Positions 17,935 through 27,515 are shown, numbered from the stretch's first letter. The stretch: DNA of 64,000 nucleotides from CAVYXK01 sp963772445 (GCA_963772445.1 CAVYXK010000018.1:62001-126000); one strand, 5' to 3'. Notes: generated from the sequence alone by a model not told the origin. Translations and numbers: made by a program.

Positions 17935-18375
17935 AATTTATGCTATGACCTCGGGGACCACACTCAGCCGACGGTGCTGGTGCCGATCGAACACTGGGAC
18001 GTGGTGGCGCGTAAGGCTGTCGAGTTTGCGCTGCGTCTGTCGCCCGACGTAACGGCGCTGCATATTACAGATCTCGAAGGACCAGACGCCAAGGACGAGC
18101 GACAGCGGCTGCAAGAGGAATGGCGGAAGCTGGTGGCGCGTCCGGTCGCAGCGGCTGGGCTGCATCGTCCGACACTGAAGCTGGTGCATTCCGAATTCCG
18201 CAGCGTGCTCGCCCCGGTGCTGCCGGAGATCGAGGCGATCGAGCGCCCGTGTCCCGGCCGGCCGATCATCCTGGTGCTGCCGGAGCTGGTCGAGGCAAGC
18301 TGGTGGCAATACCTGATGCACACGCATCGCGACCGGCGGCTGCGCGCCAGGCTGCTGCGCCAGGGCGGCGGCTGA
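17935..18375 (+). pseudogene. C-terminal remnant of an APC-type permease cytoplasmic domain
   Basis: The readable part is PTVLVPIEHWDVVARKAVEF, ALRLSPDVTALHITDLEGPD, SEFRSVLAPVLPEIEAIERP and PIILVLPELVEASWWQYLMH. These match my recollection of the USP-like tail that follows the membrane domain of some amino-acid (APC) permeases. All membrane segments are missing. It begins just after the cyclase stop and fuses at about 18375 to a piece of a toxin gene, so two broken genes meet here. An open frame exists from 17893, but nothing suggests it is a real start. Confidence 0.6.
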
Positions 18376-18494
18376 TTTTCTTCGTTGGTGACGATCGCAT
18401 TGGCGTGGTGCATGGGTTCATCAAGAAGACGCAGAAAACAGCGGCGGACGACCTGGATCTAGCGCGCCGGCGCATGAAGGAGATGCGGGTATGA
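18376..18494 (+). pseudogene. Truncated HigB/RelE-type toxin remnant
   Basis: The frame reads FFVGDDRIGVVHGFIKKTQK then TAADDLDLARRRMKEMRV and a stop. This is the C-terminal third of the Gp49-like/HigB toxin family, including the conserved FIKKTQKTP region. The N-terminal two thirds are absent, replaced by the permease relic. The stop overlaps the antitoxin start by four bases, as in intact higBA pairs. No active toxin can be made. Confidence 0.8.
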
Positions 18495-18775
18495 GCAAAA
18501 AGAACCCCCATTGGGGAACGAGTCTCCATGCTTTTTTGGCCGAGGACGGAATTCGCGAGGCGGCGAAGGTCGAGGCTCTCACTCGTGTTGTCGCAGGGCA
18601 ACTTAGCGAGGAGATGAAGCGGCAGGGCATGACCAAGGCCAAGCTTGCCGAACTCATGCATACGAGCCGCGCGCAAATGGATCGCATCCTGGGGGCCAAG
18701 GGAAACGTCACTATCGAAAGCCTTCAGCGCGCTGCAGCTCTGGTGGGGCGGGAGCTTCGGCTCGAGCTGGTCTGA
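18491..18775 (+). CDS. higA: HigA/XRE-type antitoxin, orphaned
   Basis: A 94-residue helix-turn-helix protein. The HTH is near residues 45-75 (MKRQGMTKAKLAELMHTSRA then QMDRILGAKGNVTIESLQRA). It follows the toxin remnant with an ATGA overlap, the higBA gene order (toxin first). Since the toxin is truncated, this may persist as an orphan antitoxin or regulator, possibly protecting against a related toxin elsewhere. Confidence 0.85.
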   Translation: MSKKNPHWGTSLHAFLAEDGIREAAKVEALTRVVAGQLSEEMKRQGMTKAKLAELMHTSRAQMDRILGAKGNVTIESLQRAAALVGRELRLELV

Positions 18776-18821
18776 TCGGTGAAGGGCTGGACCGCGCGCC
18801 GTTGCAAGGCGCGCTGCAATC

Positions 18822-19764
18822 TCAATGAACGCGCGGCCAGCGCGTGGCGATGCGAGGCAGCACCTCCTCAATCAACTGCCGCGTCTGGTTCAGCACGTCG
18901 GAATCGCCGCGCGCGACTGGGCGCAGGATGAACTTCGACACCCCCGCATCGACATAGGCCGCGAGCCGCTCCATCACCGTTTCCGCATCGCCGATTGCGA
19001 AATAGGCGAGCGGGTCGCGGCCGGTGCGCGTGCGATACGCCTCGAATGCCGCCGCCATCCCAGGATCGTCGGCGCGACCGAACCGGAACGGGATGCCGGC
19101 GCCGTAGTGATCCTCGTCGATCGTTCGGCCCGCATCGGCGAGCGAGCGCTTAATCGCGGCGATCGCCGTGCCTGCCTGCTCGGGGGGTTTCCGGCCCGGC
19201 CTGCCAGCCGGTGCCGAACCGTGCCGTGCGCCGGATCGCTGCCTCCGACGAGCCGCCGATCCACATGGGCAGATCCGGCTGCACCGGGTGCGGCGCGATC
19301 GAGGCACCGGTCAATCGGAAATACCGGCCCTCGAAATCCACGCGCTCCTCGCTCCAGAGTCGGCGAATGACCTCCAGTGCCTCGTCGGTGCGTGCCCCGC
19401 GCGTGCGTGTGTCGAGATGCAGCGCTGCCCACTCCGGTGCGACCGGACTGCCGATGCCGAAGCCAGGCAGTAGTCGTCCATCCGACAGCACATCCAGCGT
19501 CGCGCATTGCTTGGCCACCAGCACCGGGTCGCGCATCGCCAGCGACAGCACGTTGACGCCGAACTTAATCCGTCGCGTTCGTCCGGCCACCGCCGCCAGC
19601 GCCGTCATGCACTCCAGGATCGGCGCGCGGCTGACGATGCGGTCGGTCTGCCACAGCGAATCGACGCCACCGGCTTCGCACAGATCGACGAAGCGCCAAA
19701 AGCCGGCGGCGCCGTCGAATGGGAACTCCGCCAACCCGACCCCGGCGGCGATGCTGCGTGCCAT
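18822..19764 (-). pseudogene. LLM-class (luciferase-like, F420 or FMN) oxidoreductase, frameshifted
   Basis: TIM-barrel flavin/F420-dependent monooxygenase-like protein. The first frame carries TRRIKFGVNVLSLAMRDPVL, LDVLSDGRLLPGFGIGS, RLWSEERVDFEGRYFRL and LPMWIGGSSEAAIRR. After GWQAGPETP the frame breaks, and the other frame continues EQAGTAIAAIKRSLADAGR to PRIATRWPRVH. The break is in a run of six G (plus strand 19182-19187), one more than needed, so a one-base homopolymer insertion explains it. ATG 19764 is preceded by GAGAGAGG. The substrate is unknown. Confidence 0.85.
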
Positions 19765-19896
19765 GCGGCCCTCTCTCACGCGTTGACGAAGCGTAGTTGA
19801 AGCCGCTGACGGTTGCGAGCTAGCCGCGTCGGCGGCAGAATCGGGGGCCTAGAAAGAAACTCACCGGGAAACGTCCGTCCTTTGACCCAGATCAGC

Positions 19897-21116
19897 ATGG
19901 CGCGCCGCGTCGCCGGCCGCGCATGGGCGTTCGCCCCGTGGGACTTCGGCAACAGCGATTTTTGGCGACTCTGGTACGCCGGGCTGATCAGCTTCGGGTC
20001 CGCGGGGTGGAAACGCTGGCGGTGGCGGTGTTCGTATTCCAACACACGCACTCCCCATTCGCCGTCGCGATGAATGCCATGCTGCGCCTGCTGCCGATGG
20101 GCCTGTTTGGTGCCTTCCTCGGCGCCTGGGTCGAGCGGGTCGAGCGGCGCACCGCGCTCGCGGCGATGATAACGGCGACGCTGCTGACCGATGTCGCGCT
20201 GGCAGCGCTTGCCTATGCCGGCGAGCTGTCTGTCTGGCACGTGGCGGTCGGCGCATTCGTCAACGGCCTCGCCTGGGCGGCGGACAATCCGGTGCGACGA
20301 GTCGCGATGGGCGAAGCTGTCGGCAGCGAACACATGAGCACCGCGATGTCGATCGATATCGCCGCCAACAACGGCAGCCGCATGCTGGGTCCGGCAATCG
20401 GCGGCCTGGTGCTGGCGGGTACCGGAATTGCCGGCGTGTTCGCGCTGGGGGTGGTCCTTTACGCCACGTCTCTTGTCGCCGTGCTAGGTCTGCACAAGCG
20501 AAACCGTGCGACGATGCGGGCGCGAGTCCCAGTGCTCGCCGGGATCGCCGAGGGAATACGGCTCGCGCGACACCACGAGAAGCTGTTCGGAACGCTGGTC
20601 GTTACCATCATCTACAATCTGTTCGCTTGGCCGTTCACCAGCATGGTGCCGGTGATTGCTCAGGGGCATCTCGGGCTTGGTGCGGCCGGAACAGGCGTGC
20701 TGGCCAGCATGGACGGGCTGGGCGCTTTCATCGGCGCGCTGATAGTCGCCGTGGCGGCGCGTCCGCGGCACTACGGGCGCGTCTATATGGGCGGCATCAT
20801 CACCTATTCGGTGATGCTGATTGCCTTTGCGCTGATGCCCTCAGCGCTGCCGGCTGGCGCGGCGTTGCTGCTAGAGGGCATCGGCGGCGCCGGTTACAGC
20901 ATCATGCAAGCAACGCTGGTCTATCTCCATGCCCCACCAGAGATGCGCAGCCGAATGCTCGGACTGCTGTCAGTGTGCATCGGCGTGGGGCCGCTTGGAT
21001 TTCTGCAACTCGGCCTGCTGGCGAACGCGATCGGCGCCCAATGGGCGACGGTTGCGACCGGGATCCAATGCCTGGTCGCGCTGGCTCTGACCTACCGCTT
21101 GTGGCGTGCAGTGTAA
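19897..21116 (+). pseudogene. MFS transporter, frameshifted near the N-terminus
   Basis: Major facilitator protein of about 400 residues with roughly 12 hydrophobic segments. The N-terminus (MARRVAGRAWAFAPWDFGNS, then DFWRLWYAGLISFG) is in one frame. From VRGVETLAVAVFVFQHTHS onward it is in another. The break is at GGG 19996-19998, where four G would restore the frame: a one-base homopolymer loss. Later blocks include LGAWVERVERRTALA and ANNGSRMLGPAIGGLVLAG, as in the DUF894/enterobactin-exporter-like group. The substrate is unknown. It diverges from the LLM gene with about 130 bp between them. Confidence 0.85.
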
Positions 21117-21123
21117 CCGCGCG

Positions 21124-21711
21124 TCAGTGCGCCGGGTGGAATTGCGGTGCCTCGGCGCGGTCCGACATCCCGTAGTCGCGGATCACGCGCACGTCCCGCC
21201 GCTGAGCGGCGGGGTACCCCGACCACGCAGCCAGCGTCGCCTGATCGCGCCATGATAGCAACAACAGCCGTGTGCCCTCGACGGTGATGCCGTCGAACAG
21301 GTCCCAGTCGATCAGGCCGGGTGCATCCGGCGCTGCATCGGTTTCCGGCTGTTCCAGCACGCTGATCGCCTTCGCGCCGGTTTCGGTCACGTCGAAGCGG
21401 AATTGCGGCAGCGTCGCGCCATTCTCCGCGGTCACTTCCCCGACGCGCAGGTGATAGTCGCGGAACACCGCGGTCCGGCCCTTGTGCTGGATCGCGTGAT
21501 GACCCGCATGGCTGCGCCAGCGCACGACCGACTTCTCATCACGCCAGTAAGAGAGCGACAGGAGCCGTCCTTCTCGCCGGCGACTGCGGAAGCGACGGTT
21601 GTCAAGGAAACCGTCGATGCGTTCCAGCGCCGGGCGCAAATCAGCGGCATAGCGCAGGTAGTCGTCCCAGCGTTCCGGCCGGGGTTCGACTTCGAAGATT
21701 ACAACGAACAT
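21124..21711 (-). CDS. Antibiotic biosynthesis monooxygenase (ABM) domain protein
   Basis: A 195-residue protein with a tandem dimeric ferredoxin-like layout. The first ABM-like unit has MFVVIFEVEPRPERWDDYL and SYWRDEKSVVRWRSHAGHHA. The second has LFDGITVEGTRLLLLSWRD followed by WSGYP. Such proteins are small cofactor-free oxygenases or haem-degrading-like enzymes; many have unknown substrates. It converges with the MFS gene (7 bp between stops). Confidence 0.85.
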   Translation of the reverse strand: MFVVIFEVEPRPERWDDYLRYAADLRPALERIDGFLDNRRFRSRRREGRLLSLSYWRDEKSVVRWRSHAGHHAIQHKGRTAVFRDYHLRVGEVTAENGATLPQFRFDVTETGAKAISVLEQPETDAAPDAPGLIDWDLFDGITVEGTRLLLLSWRDQATLAAWSGYPAAQRRDVRVIRDYGMSDRAEAPQFHPAH

Positions 21712-21821
21712 CGCAGCCCCTCATACATCGCACGTGACGGACGAAGCCGAACATGGGACGCTTAATGAGCGCTGTCACGCGTGTTCGCTTCGATGGCTGC
21801 CGAACCCTCCGCCGCCCGGGC

Positions 21822-22259
21822 TCAGTCGAGGGGCAGCGGCTGCCCGTCCAGATCCTCCGCGCGCTCCACCTTGATCAGCACGGCGAAGCCCTTCTTCTCC
21901 GGATCGCGGTCCTTCTCCGGCTGCACCAGCCGCCGCCACACCTCCTCATATGCGGGACCCGACTTGTGGAGCTTCGCGGTGCCATAGAAGCGGGCGATGC
22001 CGCCCTTCGGCAGGATGCCGTCAGCGCGGAGTTGCGGCTTGCGGAAAAAGACGGTGACCTTGCTGCCATCTGTAAGGTTCGCGTTGGTGGAACCCTTCCC
22101 GCGTTCCCAGGTGGCGAGATGGTCGTCGTCGAACACCATGGTGCTGCCGCGCGGTGTCACCTGTGCAAAGCCGTTCGGCAGGACGGTCGAGATCAGGCAC
22201 ACCTCGTTGGGGAACGAGGCGTTGATATGGGGTTGCAGCACCTTGGGTATACTTGGCAT
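21822..22259 (-). CDS. Pyridoxamine 5'-phosphate oxidase-like (split-barrel flavin) protein
   Basis: A 145-residue split-barrel protein with CLISTVLPNGFAQVTPRGST, VFFRKPQLRADGILPKGGIA and RFYGTAKLHKSG, typical of the PNPOx-like family that binds FMN or F420. ATG 22259 (MPSIPKVLQPHINASFP) has GGAG about ten bases upstream and gives the family length; the open frame extends further upstream without a matching N-terminus. Its role is unknown. Confidence 0.85.
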   Translation of the reverse strand: MPSIPKVLQPHINASFPNEVCLISTVLPNGFAQVTPRGSTMVFDDDHLATWERGKGSTNANLTDGSKVTVFFRKPQLRADGILPKGGIARFYGTAKLHKSGPAYEEVWRRLVQPEKDRDPEKKGFAVLIKVERAEDLDGQPLPLD

Positions 22260-22344
22260 GCGTATGGTCTCCGTCAGGGAAGGGGAGAATCTCGCAGGAT
22301 GCGGGGCCGCCGCACATACCCCGCGCGGTCCGTTCAGCCAAGCG

Positions 22345-22806
22345 TCAGGCAATGCCGCATTCCGCCGTCAGTTGACCGGTGAAGCGGTGCCAGATCTGCG
22401 TCTCGCCGAACAGCGGGATGCCGACAAAGCCGTGCAGATGCAACCTGCCGCGTTCATCGATCCAGATTTCTGCTTGATAGGTCGAACCGTCGCGCGGGTC
22501 AGTAATGCGACCCAGCCACCTGCCGTCAGACGTGGGGGTCTCATCGGTGAGGATTGTGAGTCCGCATTGTGGCCTGCCCCGAGTATCGGTCGGCATTGCC
22601 GTCCCAGGCGGCCGATCGATACCGACGATCCGACCGCATAGCGCATCGCCGCACTGAGCGATCTGCACCACGCCGTCGCCGTTCGCGGTCAGCCAGTCAC
22701 CGAGTGGTGCCGGTGGCGCGGAGGCGCCAGCACGGACGGCCAATATCAGCACTCCAAGAGTGCACGCGAGGGCAACAGTGCGAAGAATTCGACTGAAGGG
22801 AGACAT
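22345..22806 (-). CDS. DUF2147 secreted protein
   Basis: A 153-residue protein with a signal peptide (about residues 1-29). The DUF2147 beta-barrel-like domain follows: PLGDWLTANGDGVVQIAQCG, DALCGRIVGI, GRITDPRDGSTYQAEIWID and LHLHGFVGIPLFGETQIWHR. Family members are periplasmic and of unknown function. It is followed by the PNPOx-like gene on the same strand. Confidence 0.9.
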   Translation of the reverse strand: MSPFSRILRTVALACTLGVLILAVRAGASAPPAPLGDWLTANGDGVVQIAQCGDALCGRIVGIDRPPGTAMPTDTRGRPQCGLTILTDETPTSDGRWLGRITDPRDGSTYQAEIWIDERGRLHLHGFVGIPLFGETQIWHRFTGQLTAECGIA

Positions 22807-22878
22807 TCTCGCCTCCCCCGGGCCACCGCGAGGCGCCGGGATGTGCCCGGCGCCGTCGCAGTCCCGCGGAGTAGCAGG

Positions 22879-23214
22879 TTACGCAAATCGGGGCTGGCGA
22901 CCACCGTCGCCGCCACCGGCCTCAGCGTACTGGGGTTGGTGACCGCCGTTGCCGCCACCCGCCTCAGCGTACTGGGGCTGGCGGCCGCCGTTGCCGCCAC
23001 CGGCCTCGGCATACTGGGGCGCCCTACCGCCGTTGCCCCCGCCGGCCTCGGCGAAGCGCGGTTGCTGGCCGCCATTTCCACCGCCGGCCTCGGCCTGCAG
23101 AACGTGATCATAGCCGGCCGCCGCACGATGGCCGCCCTGGCCCATCTCGGTTGCTAGCGCCGGTGCCGCGGACAGGGCCAAGCTCGCCACAGCCGCAAAA
23201 AGGATGTTCTTCAT
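22879..23214 (-). CDS. Small secreted protein with five 14-residue Gly-rich repeats
   Basis: The signal peptide is MKNILFAAVASLALSAAPAL followed by A, with cleavage likely before TEMGQ. The mature part of about 90 residues is mostly five tandem copies of AEAGGGNGGRQPQY-type units (variants end in RF, or have HQ, AP or GD). The 42-bp DNA repeats cover about 22880-23095. Each unit has the GGGNGG core and a Pro-aromatic end. ATG 23214 is preferred over 23223 because it starts the signal peptide directly. I recognise no family; it could be a structural or matrix peptide, or a ribosomally made precursor. It is not followed by modification enzymes. Confidence 0.65.
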   Translation of the reverse strand: MKNILFAAVASLALSAAPALATEMGQGGHRAAAGYDHVLQAEAGGGNGGQQPRFAEAGGGNGGRAPQYAEAGGGNGGRQPQYAEAGGGNGGHQPQYAEAGGGDGGRQPRFA

Positions 23215-23376
23215 CTCACTCACTCCGTCAGCAGCCCGCCGTCATGGCGGGCGATAGTCTGATGGCTCTTGGGTCTCCAGACACCCGCGTAAATGGATTT
23301 CGGCACCCGCCCCTGTAATGCGTGCTCGCAGGACTTCATCTGTGCGGAAATCGGTCAGATCACCAGGATTGACAGA

Positions 23377-24318
23377 ATGGATCTGCTACGCGCCCTCGGA
23401 ACCTTTTCCCGCATCGCCGAGACCGGCTCCTTCTCGGCGGTCGCGCGCGAGTTGAATGAGAGCCACTCCGCCGTGACGCGCCTGATCGGCCAGCTCGAGG
23501 CGCATTTCGGCGTGCGGCTGTTCCACCGCACCACCCGCAAACTGAGCCTGACCGAGGACGGGCGGGACCTGCTCGGCCACGCGCAGCAGATGCTGGAACT
23601 GGCCGACACGATGGAAGAGGAGCTGCGCCGGCATCGCAGCTCACCGCACGGGCACGTGAGGTTTGGCAGCTCGGTCGCTTTTGGGCTGTTCCTCACGCCG
23701 CGGGTGCCGGCGTTGCTCGCGCGCCATCCCGGCCTATCGCTGGAACTGGTGATGAGCGATCATCTCGGAGATCTGATCGAGGACCGGCTCGATCTCGCCG
23801 TGCGCATCGGCCCTATTGCCGACGCCTCGCTCGTGGCGAGGGTAGCCGGCACGTTCCGCCGGCTGGCGGTCGCCGCCCCCGCTTACCTTGAACGCCGCGG
23901 TGCCCCGCGCACGCCGGCGGAGCTCGCGGAGCATGAGTGCATCCTGCACCATAACGGCAGAGATGTCGGGGCTTGGAGGTTCAAAGGGCCGGATGGTCCA
24001 ATCGAGGTCCAGGTCTCCGGACGGTTCGGCGCCGACAGCAGCGAGGCGGTGCACGATGCCGCCCTGGGCGGGCAGGGCATCGCCATGCTGTGGGAAACGC
24101 GCGTCGTCGATGACATTCGCGCGGGCCGGCTGCAGCGGATCCTGCCGGACTATTCGTCCCCTGAATCGCAGGCGTTTATCGTCTATCCCTCGCGTCGCCA
24201 CCTGCCGCCGCGGACCCGGGTGGTGATCGATTTCGTGATAGAGCAGCTTCAGGAGTTGGAGCGGCAGCGCAACGCAGCCAAGCGCGCCGCGCCGGTCGAG
24301 GAGGCTTGGCTGGTTTAG
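23377..24318 (+). CDS. LysR-family transcriptional regulator
   Basis: A 313-residue LTTR. The N-terminal HTH (about residues 5-60) is LLRALGTFSRIAETGSFSAV then ARELNESHSAVTRLIGQLEA. The effector domain of the CrgA type includes GHVRFGSSVAFGLFLTPRVP and EDRLDLAVRIGPIADASLVA. ATG 23377 begins the usual MDLLRALG; the longer open frame upstream lacks homology. The target is unknown: its divergent neighbour is the repeat peptide gene, about 160 bp away. Its 3' end abuts the transposase relic. Confidence 0.92.
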   Translation: MDLLRALGTFSRIAETGSFSAVARELNESHSAVTRLIGQLEAHFGVRLFHRTTRKLSLTEDGRDLLGHAQQMLELADTMEEELRRHRSSPHGHVRFGSSVAFGLFLTPRVPALLARHPGLSLELVMSDHLGDLIEDRLDLAVRIGPIADASLVARVAGTFRRLAVAAPAYLERRGAPRTPAELAEHECILHHNGRDVGAWRFKGPDGPIEVQVSGRFGADSSEAVHDAALGGQGIAMLWETRVVDDIRAGRLQRILPDYSSPESQAFIVYPSRRHLPPRTRVVIDFVIEQLQELERQRNAAKRAAPVEEAWLV

Positions 24319-25483
24319 AGCACATTCAGCCAGACCGGAAACGGCCGTCGGCCTCGTCCACGGCTCCCGCAGTGGGGCCAGCAAGGGCAGAGCTGTACGC
24401 GGACGAGGTGGCAAACCCGCTGGCCCAGCGCGGCTATTCCCGCGATCACCGGCCCGACTGCAAGCAGGTTTGCATCGCCCTGGTGGTGAGCTTCGATGGC
24501 TTCCCTCCCGGTTATGAAGTGTTCGCCGGCAACACCCATGACTCGCGGACCTTGCAAAGCATCATGGCCACGATGGAAGCCCGGCATGGCGTGGCGGGGC
24601 GCGTGTGGATCGGCGATCGTGGCATGGCGAGCGCGGAGAATTTGGCCTGGCTGCGCGAGACCGGCCGACGCTACATCATCGGTGCGCCCAAGTCGGAGCT
24701 GAAGCAGTTTGCCGCCGAGCTGGCGACGACCGACGGCTGGCGCACGATCCGCGACGGCATTGAGATCAAGCTGACGGACTGCCCAGAGACCGGGGAGACC
24801 ATCATCTTGTGCCGCTCGGCCGAACGGCGCAGCAAAGAGAGGGCGATCCACGACAAATTCAGCCGCCGGATCGAAGCTGCCTTGGCGCGCCTGGCGACGC
24901 GCATCGCCGCCGCCAAGAGGCGTCTCGACCCGGCGGCGGTGAACCGGCAGATCGGCCGGATCCTGCAGCAAAACCAACGCGCCGCCGCGCGTTTCGAGGT
25001 GCGCCTGCAAGATGCCGATTGCCCAGCCGGGTTTCAGTTGAAAGTTGAAACCAAACCATCCTTCGATGAGTGGGCCGACCTTTCGGAGGGCGCCTATCTG
25101 CTGCGCTCGAATATTGCCGAGTGGGGCGATGAACGGCTGTGGAAGGCCTACATCCAGCTCACTCAGGCGGAAGCCGCCTTTCGCATCCAGAAGGATCAGC
25201 TCTGCCTGCGTCCGATCTGGCACCAGCGCGCCGATCGCGTGCAAGCCCACATCCTGGTCTGCTTTCTCGCCTTCGTGTTGTGGAAGAGCCTCGAGATGTG
25301 GCAGCAACGCGCCGGCCTCGGCAATTCCCCTCGCACTGTCCTCGAAGAACTCGCGCGCATTCAATCCAACAACGTCATCCTGCCGACCGCCGCGGCGGGC
25401 GAAATCCGCCCGCGCTGCATCACTCAGCCCGACGCCGCTCAGGCCGCGTTGCTCGACCGTCTCGGCATCATCCTACCCAAACG

Positions 25484-25488
25484 CATGA
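25484..25488. repeat. Target-site duplication CATGA, left copy
   Basis: CATGA directly before the left end of the nested element; the matching copy is at 27473-27477. A 5-bp duplication fits the IS1634 family. Confidence 0.8.
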
Positions 25489-27472
25489 CTGAAGTTGGAC
25501 AGCAGGAATCTCGAAGTCACTGAACAGCAAGGAGAATCGGGAAAATTCAAGGCGACGTGGCACCACGCCGCGGCCGGCCGCGGCGCTTCGGGGGTGGCAT
25601 TGACGCCGCGTTGGGTGGCGGCGTCTTGGTTGGCAACTGACGGAACAATGGCGGCAAGGCGACACCGAGAGCCTGAAACAGACTGCCGGCACAGCCGGGC
25701 GCCTGGGGTCTGAGCACATAGCGCTTGGTGCTCTGCTCGATGGTGATCTGCTCGACGCGATCGAGGTCGCGAACGATATCCGCCCATTCGGCGGTGACGC
25801 CAGCCGCAGCCAGCCGTTCATCGAGGTCCTTGCGCAGCAACAAGGCGAGAAACGAGCAGAACAGGTGTCCGGCGATGGCAGCATCTGATTGATGATAGAT
25901 CGGCCGGGTCTCGAGAATGGATTTTGCCGTTCTGAAGATCGCCTCCACTCTCCACAACTGCCGGTACGCCAGGGCAACCGAGAGGAATGGCAGCCTGCTG
26001 TTGGTGCGCAGCACATAGAGCCCGTCGAAGCGGGCATCCTCGGCGACGCGGGCGGGATCGATCGCGAAGTGTCCCTCGCGCGGGGTTGCCAGGAACCGGC
26101 GATAACCGGCATTGCCGACCAGTTGCTTGTCGCCCTCTTGGAGTTTGCCGCGCAGACTGTCGAGAATGACCTCACGCGCTGCGGCGTCGCGCTTGGCTTC
26201 TTCGGGGTTGAAGCAGACCACATAGCGGCGCGGCTTGCAGCCGGGTCCCCAATCGCCGACCACGACCTCCTTGACCTCGAGAGCGGTCTCGCTGCCGCGC
26301 GCGCGCTTCACCACCAGCGGTACCATCGGCCGATCGTCCGCCAGCACCACCTCGCGCACTTCGCTGTCGCTGCGCTCGCGCGCACCGAGGATGTACTCAA
26401 GGCCGAGCGCCTCCAGCTCGGTCATGGTCTCAGCGCTGATCATGCCGCGGTCGGCGACCACACACATCCGGGCAATGCCGAAGCGTTCCCGCAGACGGCT
26501 CACCACCGGCAGCAGCGCCTTCACATCGGTGGCGTTCCCCGGCCATGTCTCCGAGCAGATCGGCCGGCCCGCCTCATCGAGCACCACGCCGACGATCACC
26601 TGGCGCAGATCGGGGCGGTGGTCCTTCGACTTGCCGCGCTGGCCCAAGGTCTCGCCGCCGGCGCCGTAGAACATCAACGAGGTGGTATCGAACAACACCA
26701 CGGAGAGATCACTGAACAGGCTGCGCCGGCGGGCGAACAGCTTCTCTTCGATCACGTCCTTGGTACGACGCGGGGCGCGGGTTGCGCCGGTCTGATCGGC
26801 CAGCTCTTCGCCCAGCCAGGCCATGGCGCGGTAGAGCTGGTGCAGTTCGAGGCCATCCGCGCCATCGATCAGATAGGCATCCAGCCACTTCTCGCAGGCT
26901 CGGTCGGAGCCGGATACCATCAGCCGATGCAGCACACTGACAAACACCGCGCGTTCGAGGGAAAAGCCGAACCCCCGCCGCTGCGCCAGCTGTTCAATAA
27001 CCCGGCGGCAGCCGCTCTGTTCCCAGAGCCGGCCAAACAGCAGTGCTGCACCGATGCGCATGCTGGCACTGCTCTCAAGGGTTCCGGCCTCGCCGCTGGA
27101 GATTAGCATGGCGGTCTCGGAGAAACGTGCGCCGGAGCGCAGCAGGGTGTCGAGCCTGCCGTCGGCTTCGAGGTCTTCGATGCGCCCGAGTGTGGCCAAC
27201 ACGCGTTGGGTGGTGCGCCGGCCATCGCGGGTGTTCTCCACGATCTGCAGATAGCGGCGGTCGCCCGAGGGTTTGATGCGAAAGAACATGCGGTGCCCAG
27301 TTGAGACACCGCTCGACTACATCGATTCTCCTCCTTATGCAAAGAGATTTTCGGAATCCTTGGCGCAAACATGGCACCGCAGATCAGCGCAAATTTCAGC
27401 CCGCACTCGATCAAGCTATTGAAATAACTCGTTTCACCTCTCGCTGCATCGCAGCGAACTGTCCAACTTCAG
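25489..27472 (-). mobile_element. IS1634-family insertion sequence, complete
   Basis: A 1984-bp element with perfect 14-bp terminal inverted repeats (CTGAAGTTGGACAG at 25489-25502 and its complement at 27459-27472). CATGA flanks both ends. It contains one full-length transposase gene on the minus strand. It sits within the last codons of another transposase gene, which is restored exactly by excision. Confidence 0.92.
25547..27289 (-). CDS. IS1634-family transposase
   Basis: A 580-residue DDE transposase. Catalytic core blocks are VVLFDTTSLMFYGAGGETLG (first Asp), RMCVVADRGMISAETM (second Asp) and YRQLWRVEAIFRTAKSILET (Glu, in the YREKWEVE-like motif). The C-terminus is Pro/Arg-rich (PPPKRRGRPRRG). 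Length and motifs are complete, so it appears active. Its start lies about 180 bp inside the element end. Confidence 0.92.
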   Translation of the reverse strand: MFFRIKPSGDRRYLQIVENTRDGRRTTQRVLATLGRIEDLEADGRLDTLLRSGARFSETAMLISSGEAGTLESSASMRIGAALLFGRLWEQSGCRRVIEQLAQRRGFGFSLERAVFVSVLHRLMVSGSDRACEKWLDAYLIDGADGLELHQLYRAMAWLGEELADQTGATRAPRRTKDVIEEKLFARRRSLFSDLSVVLFDTTSLMFYGAGGETLGQRGKSKDHRPDLRQVIVGVVLDEAGRPICSETWPGNATDVKALLPVVSRLRERFGIARMCVVADRGMISAETMTELEALGLEYILGARERSDSEVREVVLADDRPMVPLVVKRARGSETALEVKEVVVGDWGPGCKPRRYVVCFNPEEAKRDAAAREVILDSLRGKLQEGDKQLVGNAGYRRFLATPREGHFAIDPARVAEDARFDGLYVLRTNSRLPFLSVALAYRQLWRVEAIFRTAKSILETRPIYHQSDAAIAGHLFCSFLALLLRKDLDERLAAAGVTAEWADIVRDLDRVEQITIEQSTKRYVLRPQAPGCAGSLFQALGVALPPLFRQLPTKTPPPNAASMPPPKRRGRPRRGATSP

Positions 27473-27477
27473 CATGA
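27473..27477. repeat. Target-site duplication CATGA, right copy
   Basis: The right copy of the target duplication, matching 25484-25488. Confidence 0.8.
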
Positions 27478-27515
27478 GGTTGAACGAACTCCAGCGCCTC
27501 TCCCTCAGCGCCTGA

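Larger units (their letters stand above)
24390..27515 (+). pseudogene. IS1634/IS4-type transposase relic, 5'-truncated and split by a second IS
   Basis: Readable from about 24400 (ANPLAQRGYSRDHRPDCKQV) through VWIGDRGMASAENLAWLRET and WKAYIQLTQAEAAFRIQKDQ to ILPKRM at 25487. The N-terminal part of the enzyme is missing next to the LysR gene. The frame then enters the inserted element at 25489. Removing that element with one CATGA copy continues as RLNELQRLSLSA and a stop at 27513-27515. So an older transposase fragment served as the landing site for a newer, related element. Confidence 0.82.

Noticed and set aside
22880..23100. Possible CRISPR array or tandem DNA repeat
   Set aside because: The 42-bp units are contiguous without unique spacers, keep one reading frame and follow a signal peptide, so they are coding repeats.
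25889..27106. Plus-strand 405-residue frame opposite the IS1634 transposase
   Set aside because: It is the complement shadow of a verified DDE transposase and has His/Gln/Arg-rich shadow composition.
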